Origin: Candidatus Cryptobacteroides merdigallinarum
GTDB lineage: Bacteria > Bacteroidota > Bacteroidia > Bacteroidales > UBA932
Length of the DNA stretch: 32,764 nucleotides
NCBI GenBank assembly: GCA_017694655.1
Contig: JADIMQ010000027.1
Location: forward strand, 1-32,764
Reading direction: 5' to 3'
Shown here one piece after another: positions 1-8,113 of this stretch. Positions within the stretch are counted from its first letter, which is position 1. Each line of letters begins with the position of its first letter. A program made the translations under genes and the position numbers. A model generated the notes under the pieces. The model made no database searches. It saw only the letters and a program-made list of their open reading frames with translations, and was not told the origin of the DNA.

Positions 1-29
1 ACAAAAGGAATTTTGGGTCACCCTCAAAC

Positions 30-84
30 GTCTTTCTTCGAAAGACAAACCTTATCTCAACCCCCTGCACCCCCTATTAGGGGG
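30..84. repeat. Two short perfect inverted repeats
   Basis: GTCTTTC (30-36) and GAAAGAC (40-46) form a 7-bp stem with a TTC loop. CCCCCT (70-75) and AGGGGG (79-84) form a 6-bp stem with an ATT loop. Neither is followed by a clear T-run, so a terminator role is only possible. They lie between the end of the minus-strand endonuclease-like gene and the window edge, just left of the double-hairpin repeats. Confidence 0.5.
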
Positions 85-120
85 ATCTCGCACCTACCCG
101 GTGCGGTCCCTCCGGGACTT
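81..120. repeat. Double-hairpin repeat, copy 1
   Basis: This 40-bp unit recurs at 149-188 with one mismatch. It folds as two consecutive hairpins: GCACC (90-94) with GGTGC (100-104) around loop TACCC, then GTCCC (106-110) with GGGAC (114-118) around loop TCC. The only difference between copies is in the first loop (TACCC against TTCCC), so both stems are kept. A further 15-bp direct repeat, TTTTGGGTCACCCTC, occurs at 11-25 and 119-133. No reading frame here looks coding. Confidence 0.75.
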
Positions 121-148
121 TTGGGTCACCCTCTTACCACTCGGTTAA

Positions 149-188
149 GGGGATCTCGCACCTTCCCGGTGCGGTCCCTCCGGGACTT
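149..188. repeat. Double-hairpin repeat, copy 2
   Basis: Second copy of the 40-bp unit, 68 bp after the first. Stems are GCACC (158-162)/GGTGC (168-172) and GTCCC (174-178)/GGGAC (182-186). It ends about 40 bp from the stop codon of the endonuclease-like gene and so lies in that gene's 3' flank. It may be a member of a dispersed palindromic repeat family or part of a terminator region. Confidence 0.75.
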
Positions 189-226
189 GTTAAGGTTTTG
201 GGGTCCCTGTCTGCCGGTCCCCGGCC

Positions 227-1279
227 TTATTTCAGGACGAAGACGGCAAGATTGCCCCGATGGTCGCTCGGCCACACGGCATCGGGGACTATAACCTGCC
301 CTTGGTCTTCATCCGGGACAATCCGGTTCCGGACCACCGTCGCGGCTGGCCCCGTGACAGTACATGAACGCACGGAGAAGGAAGGGTCCGGGGAAAAATA
401 GTAGATGAAGTCTATACGTTCCCTTTCATCTGCCTCCGGCGCCCAGGACAGACGGTTCAGCCCGGCCTTTTCAGCCTCGGCGTTCCCGGCAGGGTAGGTT
501 ATGCCGGGGCAGGCCACAGGGTCGGGATGGACTTTCCTGTAGGCATCCGTAAAGCCGGCTTCCTCCAGCATTGAGGAGCAGTCCCACCTGACGGATGCGC
601 CGCGGTGGTCCCTGAGGCCGGAGGTATTCTCTCCCCAGTCGAGATGGGAAGGCTCGTTGAAATCCCCTCCGAGGATTACGGTCCGGCCCGCAGCCATGTC
701 TTTCCCGGCCTCCTCGAGGAAGGCGCGGATGCTTTCGTCCCTGTAGCTTTCCCGGTTGCTCCCGAGTATGGAGGCCTCGTCCGTGACTGGAGACCCGAGC
801 TTTTTCCATGTGGTCCCGCTGTAGCCGCGCGGAAAATAGCACGCGTAATGGCGGTGGTCCAGATGGGCGGAGTAGACGGCAACCTCCCTCCGTCCGATGC
901 CGAGAATGACTTTAAGGATGGCCCTCTCCTCGTTTCCCGGGACAATGCAGGTCCATTCCACGGATTCCGGCTCTGTCCTGGTCAGCATGCACACCGGATG
1001 TCCAGAGCCGAGGACATGGTAGTCCAGGCCCCGTTCCGACAGGTCCCGGGCGAGCCTGCGGACGAGTGACGTGTCCCGCCCGGCAGTGGCTTCGCAAAGC
1101 AGGACAATATCTGCATCCATCTCCGCAAGTATGTCCGCTGCCCCGGCTTCCCCGCCAGGGACATTTGTCGTGGCTCCCCAGAGGTTGAGCTGGAAGACTT
1201 TCAGAGTTCTTCCGTCCTGAGCATTCGAATAAGTGTTGAATGCGATTAGAAAAGCCAATACAAGCAGGTACCTTTTCAT
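227..1279 (-). CDS. Secreted endonuclease/exonuclease/phosphatase-family protein
   Basis: Predicted metal-dependent phosphoesterase of the DNase I-like (EEP) fold, about 350 residues. The start at 1279 is chosen because it begins MKRYLLVL, a signal peptide ending near SNAQDG; an in-frame ATG 36 nt upstream would put polar residues before it. The family motifs appear in order: QLNLW (metal-ligand Asn), CEATAG (metal-ligand Glu), SAHLDHR, GGDFNEP (catalytic Asp/Asn), RIDFIYY and PSDHRG (catalytic Asp-His). All core residues are present, so the enzyme should be active. The substrate cannot be told from sequence: nucleic acid, phospholipid head group and sugar phosphate are all possible. It lies downstream of the SusCD operon but is separated by 408 bp holding a terminator-like hairpin and its own candidate promoter, so it is probably transcribed separately. 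Confidence 0.88.
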   Translation of the reverse strand: MKRYLLVLAFLIAFNTYSNAQDGRTLKVFQLNLWGATTNVPGGEAGAADILAEMDADIVLLCEATAGRDTSLVRRLARDLSERGLDYHVLGSGHPVCMLTRTEPESVEWTCIVPGNEERAILKVILGIGRREVAVYSAHLDHRHYACYFPRGYSGTTWKKLGSPVTDEASILGSNRESYRDESIRAFLEEAGKDMAAGRTVILGGDFNEPSHLDWGENTSGLRDHRGASVRWDCSSMLEEAGFTDAYRKVHPDPVACPGITYPAGNAEAEKAGLNRLSWAPEADERERIDFIYYFSPDPSFSVRSCTVTGPAATVVRNRIVPDEDQGQVIVPDAVWPSDHRGNLAVFVLK

Positions 1280-1466
1280 ATAGTGCATATCAAGTCCAAT
1301 TCTGATAAATGGCAAAAATTAAGGAACTGTTTACTGATACTCCGAAATCCGCTTTTCCGACAGCCCGGTAGCCTGTCCTATGTCCCGACATGCCGGAGAG
1401 CAGAACACCGCTTTTCGAAAAACGAACTGCACTCGTCAAGTTCCTTATTGAACCGGTACAGTCCAG

Positions 1467-1474
1467 CAAAGATA
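1467..1474 (-). promoter_or_regulatory. Candidate promoter (-7 element) for the EEP-family gene
   Basis: On the minus strand this is TATCTTTG, an exact match to the Bacteroidetes -7 consensus TAnnTTTG. It would give a leader of roughly 180 nt before the start at 1279. No convincing -33 TTTG was found at the expected spacing, so the call rests on the -7 match and its position. Confidence 0.35.
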
Positions 1475-1523
1475 CAAACAATAGCGATAGAAGAAGTAAA
1501 TCGGATAACAGAAAAAGAAAAAC

Positions 1524-1607
1524 TTGTCCTCCGGAAGGCAACACTCGCACAGAAATACAACCCCTGCCGGGGTCAACAGTGCTCGTGTTTGTCCTTCCGG
1601 AGGACAA
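1524..1607. repeat. Large three-tier palindrome in a 408-bp intergenic region
   Basis: The outer arms are a perfect 15-bp inverted repeat, TTGTCCTCCGGAAGG (1524-1538) with CCTTCCGGAGGACAA (1593-1607). Inside them AACACTCGCAC (1540-1550) pairs with GTGCTCGTGTT (1579-1589) at 9 of 11 positions, and ACCCC (1560-1564) pairs with GGGGT (1569-1573) around TGCC. The whole 84 bp can fold as one long hairpin. No frame through it looks coding. The rest of the 1280-1687 gap shows only the adjacent terminator-like hairpin, a candidate promoter and AT-rich sequence. Confidence 0.75.
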
Positions 1608-1610
1608 CAC

Positions 1611-1641
1611 AAGGAGAGATCAGGATTCACCATCTCTCCTT
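1611..1641 (-). terminator. Terminator-like hairpin after the Calx-beta lipoprotein gene
   Basis: AAGGAGAGAT (1611-1620) and ATCTCTCCTT (1632-1641) form a perfect 10-bp stem with an 11-nt loop, about 46 nt past the stop codon of the 1688-2950 gene. The following minus-strand bases are only moderately T-rich (GTGTTGTCC). It probably ends the peptidase-SusCD transcript. Confidence 0.5.
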
Positions 1642-1687
1642 AATACCAACATTAAATCAACGCGATTTAAAAGAAATGCGCAATACC

Positions 1688-2950
1688 TTATTCGGCACGC
1701 TTGAAGGTCATGTTTAAATAACATCCTGTCGAAGCCGCAGCAGGTTTATTCTCCCTGTCATAAGTATAGCCGTCATCAAGCTCCTTCATAAAAGCATGAG
1801 GGATATAATCAATAATATACATATCAAGGAGTTCCTGCCCATTACTGTCTGTTATAATCTGAACACCGACAAGTGCCGTCTTGTCTTCACTCGTTTCTGT
1901 AGGAGAAAAATATCTGTTGATGTTATCCAGACCTATAATCTGAAGCTGTACGCCGCCTTCCATTCCAGTCCTCATATAGAAATCCCCATCGTTTGTCATA
2001 TTGGATTCTCCAAGGAAATAAGTATTGAAAGTTGAGGAGAAAGATGGAGAGAACTTTCCACTTTCAGTGTCAATAGTGACGGAATCATTCTCATTGAATT
2101 CAGGAAAGCCGTCGTACGTAACAGTAAACCACTCTGGATTCCAAACCTCTTGAAAATATGCGACATCCGTAACAATTTCATTCATCACCCACTTTCCGGA
2201 AATCTTGTTCCAGTCAGGACCGGCTATGGTAATAGTCATCGTTCCTGTCTGCCCTTCATAAAATCTTGAGGACTCTTTGATCTTGAGTACAATTTTATCG
2301 TGACCGTCTTCTACCTTAATACAATTTATAGTAAGTATGCCATTCCTTTTTCCGGCATCAATAAATACTCCCTTCACACCATCGGCAAACTCGAAGTGTT
2401 CTCCTTCGACGGCTGTGGAATTCTCGGTATCTACCTCAATCTCGACTGTCTGGGCTGTTTCAGGCCTCAATGATGAACCCTCATTATCATAAAGTCCGAC
2501 TGTAATGTCAAGAGAAGCTTTCAGCACGTCAGTCGCACTCACAAAGGAAGCCCAACCGACAAAACCTTCCATTTCCACCTGACACATTGGAATCTGCCCG
2601 AGGACAAAACCTGAAGGAGCGCTCAATGTCGCAGTAACACTCTTTTCTGCGCCAGATTCGGTCGGGGTGACAGTTATAGTGGTCACCGGCGATGTCCCTC
2701 CAACGACAAAAGCTTCTGCAGAAAGGGTATAATCGGTTCCTTTCACTGCGTCCCCACCGAAAACGACAGGGATTGACACCGCATCTCCAGAATAGCCGGA
2801 AACGGATATCTCTATGGTAGCCACTCCATCAGCCCAGGCAGCTACAGGCGATACAAAAGAAACTGTGGCTGTGTTCGCAGCCTCGTCAGGGTCACACGAC
2901 ACGAACAACACGGTCATGGCCGCCAAAATCGCGAATAAAACTTTTTTCAT
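1688..2950 (-). CDS. Surface lipoprotein with Calx-beta-like repeats
   Basis: A 420-residue lipoprotein: MKKVLFAILAAMTVLFVSC gives a signal peptide with the lipid-anchored Cys at 19. Residues of about 28-95 (from VSFVSPV through KGTDYTL to TTITVTP) resemble a Calx-beta domain, and a second similar unit spans about 143-240 (VEGEHFEF is its counterpart of KGTDYTL). The C-terminal part of about 245-420 is beta-rich, starts WNKISGKWVMNE and matches no family I can name. It is last in the peptidase-SusC-SusD operon, where such lipoproteins commonly bind the ligand on the cell surface; that role is inferred. The gene is clearly more AT-rich than its neighbours: line 2041-2100 has 22 G/C of 60, against 34 of 60 for a line inside susC (6001-6060). 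It may have been acquired or exchanged separately. Confidence 0.8.
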   Translation of the reverse strand: MKKVLFAILAAMTVLFVSCDPDEAANTATVSFVSPVAAWADGVATIEISVSGYSGDAVSIPVVFGGDAVKGTDYTLSAEAFVVGGTSPVTTITVTPTESGAEKSVTATLSAPSGFVLGQIPMCQVEMEGFVGWASFVSATDVLKASLDITVGLYDNEGSSLRPETAQTVEIEVDTENSTAVEGEHFEFADGVKGVFIDAGKRNGILTINCIKVEDGHDKIVLKIKESSRFYEGQTGTMTITIAGPDWNKISGKWVMNEIVTDVAYFQEVWNPEWFTVTYDGFPEFNENDSVTIDTESGKFSPSFSSTFNTYFLGESNMTNDGDFYMRTGMEGGVQLQIIGLDNINRYFSPTETSEDKTALVGVQIITDSNGQELLDMYIIDYIPHAFMKELDDGYTYDRENKPAAASTGCYLNMTFKRAE

Positions 2951-3067
2951 GATACTATTTGTTTAAAATGTTGTTTTTAATTGACAGGTCCCACGGCTAC
3001 GCCCGGGATGGCGATGAACCGTTCCCGGGATGGCAACGGGACGCGCCCCGGATGACAGGGCATGAAC

Positions 3068-3298
3068 TCAGTTGCCGGAAACTGCGGCATTGTACTCGTC
3101 CTGCAACTGCTGGATATAGGCCCTGTCCTCGGAAGTCAGGTCCACGGGGTCAGGCATGACAACTGTCGTGGCATAGCCCTCGTTCAGAGGCGGGAGTTCG
3201 TCCGCATTGTCACAGGATACAGCGGAAAAGAACGTCATTGCAGCGGCGGCTGCCACTGCCATCGTCTTGATATTATTCCTGATATTATTCATTTTCAT
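3068..3298 (-). CDS. Small lipoprotein of the SusCD operon (76 aa)
   Basis: A 76-residue protein with a signal peptide (AAAAAMTFFSAVSC) and lipobox Cys at 29, leaving a mature part of only about 48 residues. The mature part is acidic and ends in a probable helix (SEDRAYIQQLQDEYNAAV). It starts 30 nt after the susD stop codon and precedes the Calx-beta lipoprotein gene, so it is almost certainly co-transcribed with susCD. I recognise no family. Its size and position suggest an accessory surface or periplasmic-face lipoprotein of the transporter. The start at 3298 is taken; an in-frame ATG two codons later (3292) is equally usable. In the 117-bp gap before the next gene, the 11-bp sequence CCCGGGATGGC occurs twice (3002-3012 and 3024-3034). 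Confidence 0.75.
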   Translation of the reverse strand: MKMNNIRNNIKTMAVAAAAAMTFFSAVSCDNADELPPLNEGYATTVVMPDPVDLTSEDRAYIQQLQDEYNAAVSGN

Positions 3299-3328
3299 AA
3301 TCTTTACTGTCTGTTGAACAAGAAAATA

Positions 3329-4714
3329 CTATCTGACATTCTCATAGCCCGGGTTCTGCACCAGGCCATCCACAAGCACCAGATCCCTCACCGGAAGAGG
3401 GAAGGTGTACATATAGCTGAAGGTCGTGAACTTCCTCCCCTGCTTCGCGGTCCACATCTCCGGACGGCCGTTCCGCTTGAGCTCGTACCAACGGTCGCCC
3501 TCCATGTAAAGTTCCTTCCTCCTCTCGCACAGGATGGCATAGAGGAGAGGGGTCAGGGCATCCCCGCATGCATCCTGACTGATGATATCATCCCCGTTCA
3601 CAGGCGGAAGGGTCTCCATGGTGTAGTCCGTGACGCCGGTAATCCTGTTCCGGCGAAGCTCGTTAAGGGCCGCAAGGGCCTCGGTCTCCCTACCGAGATG
3701 ATAGTAGCTCTCCATCAGGATTAGCTGAAGCTCGGCACTGCGGAGGCAGCCGGAAACAGCCTTGTTGTTCACCCGGGCGTTGCCGACAGAGATGGAATAC
3801 CTTACGTCCGTGTCCTCCTCCCCGGCGAACAGGTCCAGGAAACGCTTGCTTATCGGCCTGGCCTGGATGTAGCTCTTGTAGCCGTTGTACATCTGCTGGT
3901 GGGTGCTCTCCACGATGACGTAGCTCTTGAATATCATATTGCCGGTCTTCTCCACCTCCGACTGCATCATGTTCCGGTACGCCTCCCCATTGATAAGAGG
4001 ATATTTCTGCAGCAGGTCGGAAGCATAGGAGGCAGCCTGGCTGTAGTTCCCTGCCCAGAAGTGCAGGCGTGCGAGATAACCTTCGGCGACATCGCTGTTG
4101 AACCGGAAGACAGGGTCCTCGATATTATAGGAAATGGCAGTCCTCAGGTCTTCGTCGGCACGTGCCACTGTCTCGGAGAAGGAGCTCCTCACTGGCTGGG
4201 CTTCCATGTCGAACTCCGTTACAAGAGGCACCCCGAGCTTTCCGGAAGCATTGCCGTCCCAAGGCTCACAGAAATCCTTCAGGAGATTGTAATAGCATAC
4301 TCCCCTCATCGCGTAGGCAGTCCCGAGGACGTCCTGGCCGAGTCTCGAATCCCTCTCCTCAAGATATCCGATGACAAGGTTGCAGTCCCTTATGACCTCG
4401 TATATGTTCTCGTACCGGGTCTGCTTGCCGGAGAGATTGTCCCCGATGTAAAGCGGAATGTAGTTACCCGACGGGTACTGGGTCAGTATCGACTCCAGGT
4501 TGTCGGAATAGCACTCCAGGTCCATCACGCTGCTGATGTTCCCGACGATGACCTCCTCGCCGAAGTCTATCTCATTGAGATGATAGTGAAGCAGGGAGGA
4601 GAACTCGTCCGCGGTCTTGGGGACGGTCCTGCCATAAGGCTTGATGTCGAGATAGTCCGTACACGACTGCAGCACCGCTGCTGCCGTAAATATGAATAAT
4701 AGAAATCTTTTCAT
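3329..4714 (-). CDS. SusD/RagB-family outer-membrane nutrient-binding lipoprotein
   Basis: A 461-residue SusD homologue, the lid-like surface lipoprotein that captures ligand for its SusC partner. The start at 4714 (MKRFLLFIFTAAAVLQSC, lipid Cys 18) is chosen over an upstream in-frame start that would overlap susC and lack a signal. Family features are CTDYLDIKPYGRTVP just after the signal, the TPR segment YAMRGVCYYNLLKDFCEPW, and the C-terminal signature LCERRKELYMEGDRWYELKR, ending in the typical QNPGYENVR. Length is slightly below the usual 500-600. It lies 29 nt after susC. The ligand cannot be read from sequence; the first gene of the operon being a peptidase suggests peptides, as for RagB (inference). 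Confidence 0.93.
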   Translation of the reverse strand: MKRFLLFIFTAAAVLQSCTDYLDIKPYGRTVPKTADEFSSLLHYHLNEIDFGEEVIVGNISSVMDLECYSDNLESILTQYPSGNYIPLYIGDNLSGKQTRYENIYEVIRDCNLVIGYLEERDSRLGQDVLGTAYAMRGVCYYNLLKDFCEPWDGNASGKLGVPLVTEFDMEAQPVRSSFSETVARADEDLRTAISYNIEDPVFRFNSDVAEGYLARLHFWAGNYSQAASYASDLLQKYPLINGEAYRNMMQSEVEKTGNMIFKSYVIVESTHQQMYNGYKSYIQARPISKRFLDLFAGEEDTDVRYSISVGNARVNNKAVSGCLRSAELQLILMESYYHLGRETEALAALNELRRNRITGVTDYTMETLPPVNGDDIISQDACGDALTPLLYAILCERRKELYMEGDRWYELKRNGRPEMWTAKQGRKFTTFSYMYTFPLPVRDLVLVDGLVQNPGYENVR

Positions 4715-4743
4715 CTTCTGTCTTCGATAATATCTTGTATTTG

Positions 4744-7700
4744 TCAGAAACTGAAGCTCAAGCTGAAGGAGAACGAACGGCTCTGGGGGTAAACGGCCCC
4801 CGGAGTCTCCGGGTCCATACCGGAATAACCGGTGAATATGAACATGTTGTTCATGAGAAAACTGACATTGAAGTCTCTCATCTTCATGGCTGCGGCCCAC
4901 CTGTCAGGAAGCTGGTATGTAAGGGTCATCGAACTTATCTTCAGGTAGGAGACGTCCTCAAGAAGGGCACAGTTCGTGATGGTAGCGCTCGAGAGAGGCT
5001 GGAGACTGTCGAGGTAGTTCCCGTACTGGTCCCTGATCCGCTGGCCGTAGGCATCCATAAGGCGAGGATAGCCGTCGGTCACTGGATTTGACACCGTCCA
5101 CCTGTAGGTCACGTCCCTCACCACATTCAGGTGGTTTACATAGAGGTCGTTCTTCGAACTCGGTATAGCCTGTTCCGGGCTGCTGGTCCCTATGCTGGAG
5201 TAGCTTACAGGGGAGGTTATGTTGTTCAGCACCTTGGCTCCTATGGAAAAGTTCCCGGATACGCTGAGCGAGAGCCTCTTGTAGGAGAAGGTAGTGGAGA
5301 ACCCGCCGGTCCACGGGGCATTCGAGGTACCCACGTAGAACAAGTAGTTCTCGTACTGCCGGTAGTCGGACACATCGGTGATGGTGATGTCCGGACGGAG
5401 GACGTATTTGTAGATTCCCGTGGCAGGGTCTATCCCCGTGGTCTTCCCGGAGAAGATATGCCCGAGAGGATAGCCTTCATAGTAGTCGCCGATGATATTG
5501 CCCGTCGGGGAATTATATTTTGTGAGCACATTGTAGTTATATGCGGCATTAGCCGTCACCCGCCACCTGAAATCCTTGATCTTCAGGATAGTGGCCCCAA
5601 GCATAAGCTCGACTCCGTGGTTGACCTGCTCGGAGGTGTTGTAGCTCTGGCTCTCGAAGCCTGTGGTCGAGGTCACGGCTACCGGGGTCACGAGGTCGAG
5701 GTTCTTGTTGTGGTAATACGACACCTCTCCGTATATCCTTTCATTCAGGAAGCCGAAATTAAGCCCCACGTTGAATGTCTGGTTCTTCTCCCAGCTCAGC
5801 TTGGGATTCGGGGCGTTGAAGATGCGTCCCATCCTGTAGGTGTCGTCCTCTGTATTCCTGAAGGATGTCTCATAGTCCATTATGAATACCGGATAGACAG
5901 TCTTGTTCACACCTCCGGTGTAGCCGAAACCAGAACGGAGGCTGAGCGAGCTGAGGACACCGGATATGCCCTGCATCCACGGCTCCTCGTCTATGTTCCA
6001 TGCGCCGCTGACGGACCAGTTGACGTTGAACTGCTCGTCACTTCCGAAATTGTTGGACCCGTCGCTCCTGACAGTGCCGCTGAAGACGTACTTGTTGCGG
6101 AACGTGTAGGTGGCCGAGCCGTAGAACGAGGCATAGGCGTCCTCCACGATGGTCTGTCCGGAGCATCCGTCCAGTATCCTCTGGTACATGACAGCCTTGT
6201 CATACGTCGGGCTCGTGGTCACACCTTCTATGAGAGGGGTAGAATGGTTGCCGGTCACCGTGTCGTAGCCGTACCTTTTGCTCATTATGCCCTTGGCATA
6301 GGAGCTGCGTATCTCGGCCCCGCCTATCACGCTTATGGCGTGGTCCGTGGCGAAGGTCCTGGAATAGTTGAGCTGGCCGCGGAGCATGTATGAGGTATTG
6401 AAGGTCGACGACTGGGTTATGGAGCCGTATGTCCTCTGGGATGTGTATGTCAGCTCGAAAGGCCGGTCCTTGAAGGCGGCGTATGTATCCTTCCCGTTTA
6501 TGTTCTCGGACAGGTCCCCGAAATATGAGAATGAGGCGAGGCCAGTGAAGGTCAGGCCCTTGGCTATGTTGACAGTAGTGTTTCCCTGCAGGGTGACCGA
6601 AGTGGAGTTGGCTTCGCTCGAGGTCTCGTTTATCTCGCGCATTATGTTGAAGCCGTTTGACGGCAGGGCCATTTCCTGTCCTCCGTTGGCGTGGCGCAGG
6701 GTGAAGTAGGTCTCGTCGGGCCTGTAGGAGCCGTCGGCGTTGTAGAGCTGCTCGTACGGGTTGGCGAAATAGGCGTAGTCGAACATATCCACATTGTTGG
6801 ACGGGGCCAGGGCCTTCTGGTAGCTGAACTCGGTCTGCACCCCGAAAGATATCCACTTTGCAGGACGGGAGTCTATCTTCGCACGCAGGTTGTAGGAGGT
6901 GGCGCTCGTCCTCTGGACAAGGCCGTTGTTATAGTTGAAGCCTCCCGACACATAATATGTCATCTTCTCCGAGCCTCCCGATACGGAAAGGTAGTGGCTC
7001 GTGGAGACCGTGTTGCGGAAAAGCACGTCGAACCAGTCCGTGGTATGGGAACCGAGCTGCTCGATATAGGCATCCTGCTCCTCCGTGGACAAGCCTGCAT
7101 ACTTGCCGTAGCCGGAGCGTATCTGCCCGACAATCCCGACCACGGGATAACGGGCCGTGAGGTCCCCCGCCTGGCTGGCGGCATAGCCCTCGGCGGCAAA
7201 TTCATTCCAGAGCTCCTGTTCCCAGGCGAGCTTCTCCCGCGAGTTCATCAGGTTAGGGTCCCTGGATGGCTTGGTCTGGACCGTCACCGACCCCATATAG
7301 CTGACGGATGTCTGTCCCGGGGCCCCGCGCTTGGTGGTCACGACTATGACTCCGTTTGCGGCCTGGGAGCCGTAGATGGCTGCGGCAGCCGCATCTTTCA
7401 GGACGGTTATGGATTCTATGTCGTTAGGGTTGACGTTGCCGACTCCCGTGGCGAAGATATTGTCGAAGTCCCCTTCCCTTATCTCGCTGAGGTTCATCTG
7501 CGGAATGTTCTTCTGGAGAGGGACCCCGTCGATTACCCAGAGGGGCTCGGCGTTCCCTGTCAGGGTATTCGTCCCCCTTATCCTGATCTTGGCCGCTGCT
7601 CCCGGACGTCCGGAGGTCATCTGCACGTTCACACCTGCGAGCTTGCCCTGCAGGAGCTGGTCCATGGTCTTCAGCGGCGAGCCCTTGAGTTCTTCTCCGC

Positions 7701-8100
7701 TTATGACACCGACCGCACCGGTGCTCTTGCGCAGTTCCACCTGCGAATATCCCGTGACTACGACCTGGTCCATCATCATCGCTTCTTCCTCAAGTACCAT
7801 GTCGTACCGTTCTTTATCTGCATGGATATCCCTGGTCTCGAAGCCGATGCAGCTGAAACGGAGGACGGAGCCCCTGTCCACGGTGATGCTGTACTCGCCC
7901 TCCAGGCCCGTGCTCACACCTGTCATTGTGCCCGGGACCATCACGGACACCCCGGCAAGAGGCTCTCCGCCGGTATCACGCACTGTCCCGTGCACCGTAA
8001 TCCGCGTGGTCTGGGCTACAGATGTGACGGACATGCAGGCAAGGAAGACAGTCACGGCAAGAGACACCATCTCTTTTATTTTCAGAAATGAAAACTTCAT
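4744..8100 (-). CDS. SusC/RagA-family TonB-dependent outer-membrane transporter
   Basis: A 1118-residue SusC homologue that imports ligand through the outer membrane using TonB energy and pairs with the adjacent SusD. The start at 8100 (MKFSFLKIKEMV) is preferred to a TTG two codons upstream. Domains in order are a signal peptide ending near SVAQ, an N-terminal carboxypeptidase-regulatory-like beta-sandwich (about 36-110), a TonB-box-like segment (MDQVVVTGYSQ), the plug (about 125-260, with VIDGVPLQ, NDIESITVLKDA and YGSQAANGVI), and the beta-barrel ending in an aromatic SFSFSLSFSF beta signal. There is no STN domain, so signalling to an anti-sigma factor is unlikely. It begins 13 nt after the peptidase gene, so the two are very probably one transcript and frameshifting in the peptidase could be polar on it. 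Confidence 0.95.
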   Translation of the reverse strand: MKFSFLKIKEMVSLAVTVFLACMSVTSVAQTTRITVHGTVRDTGGEPLAGVSVMVPGTMTGVSTGLEGEYSITVDRGSVLRFSCIGFETRDIHADKERYDMVLEEEAMMMDQVVVTGYSQVELRKSTGAVGVISGEELKGSPLKTMDQLLQGKLAGVNVQMTSGRPGAAAKIRIRGTNTLTGNAEPLWVIDGVPLQKNIPQMNLSEIREGDFDNIFATGVGNVNPNDIESITVLKDAAAAAIYGSQAANGVIVVTTKRGAPGQTSVSYMGSVTVQTKPSRDPNLMNSREKLAWEQELWNEFAAEGYAASQAGDLTARYPVVGIVGQIRSGYGKYAGLSTEEQDAYIEQLGSHTTDWFDVLFRNTVSTSHYLSVSGGSEKMTYYVSGGFNYNNGLVQRTSATSYNLRAKIDSRPAKWISFGVQTEFSYQKALAPSNNVDMFDYAYFANPYEQLYNADGSYRPDETYFTLRHANGGQEMALPSNGFNIMREINETSSEANSTSVTLQGNTTVNIAKGLTFTGLASFSYFGDLSENINGKDTYAAFKDRPFELTYTSQRTYGSITQSSTFNTSYMLRGQLNYSRTFATDHAISVIGGAEIRSSYAKGIMSKRYGYDTVTGNHSTPLIEGVTTSPTYDKAVMYQRILDGCSGQTIVEDAYASFYGSATYTFRNKYVFSGTVRSDGSNNFGSDEQFNVNWSVSGAWNIDEEPWMQGISGVLSSLSLRSGFGYTGGVNKTVYPVFIMDYETSFRNTEDDTYRMGRIFNAPNPKLSWEKNQTFNVGLNFGFLNERIYGEVSYYHNKNLDLVTPVAVTSTTGFESQSYNTSEQVNHGVELMLGATILKIKDFRWRVTANAAYNYNVLTKYNSPTGNIIGDYYEGYPLGHIFSGKTTGIDPATGIYKYVLRPDITITDVSDYRQYENYLFYVGTSNAPWTGGFSTTFSYKRLSLSVSGNFSIGAKVLNNITSPVSYSSIGTSSPEQAIPSSKNDLYVNHLNVVRDVTYRWTVSNPVTDGYPRLMDAYGQRIRDQYGNYLDSLQPLSSATITNCALLEDVSYLKISSMTLTYQLPDRWAAAMKMRDFNVSFLMNNMFIFTGYSGMDPETPGAVYPQSRSFSFSLSFSF

Positions 8101-8113
8101 AGGCAAAATGAAA

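Noticed and set aside
605..1069. Plus-strand 154-codon frame opposite the EEP-family gene
   Set aside because: Antisense shadow of a gene with all its family motifs in order.
1290..1610. A 106-codon minus-strand frame in the 1280-1687 gap
   Set aside because: It runs through the large palindrome, overlaps the start of the EEP-family gene, and has no recognisable domain; treated as non-coding.
3329..4900. Longer susD starting at 4900
   Set aside because: The extra 62 residues overlap susC and precede an obvious lipoprotein signal at 4714.
5131..6393. Long plus-strand open frames opposite susC and the peptidase gene (also about 6691-8091 and 8444-10141)
   Set aside because: They are antisense to well-supported genes, have no signal or domain motifs and arise from the high GC at third codon positions.
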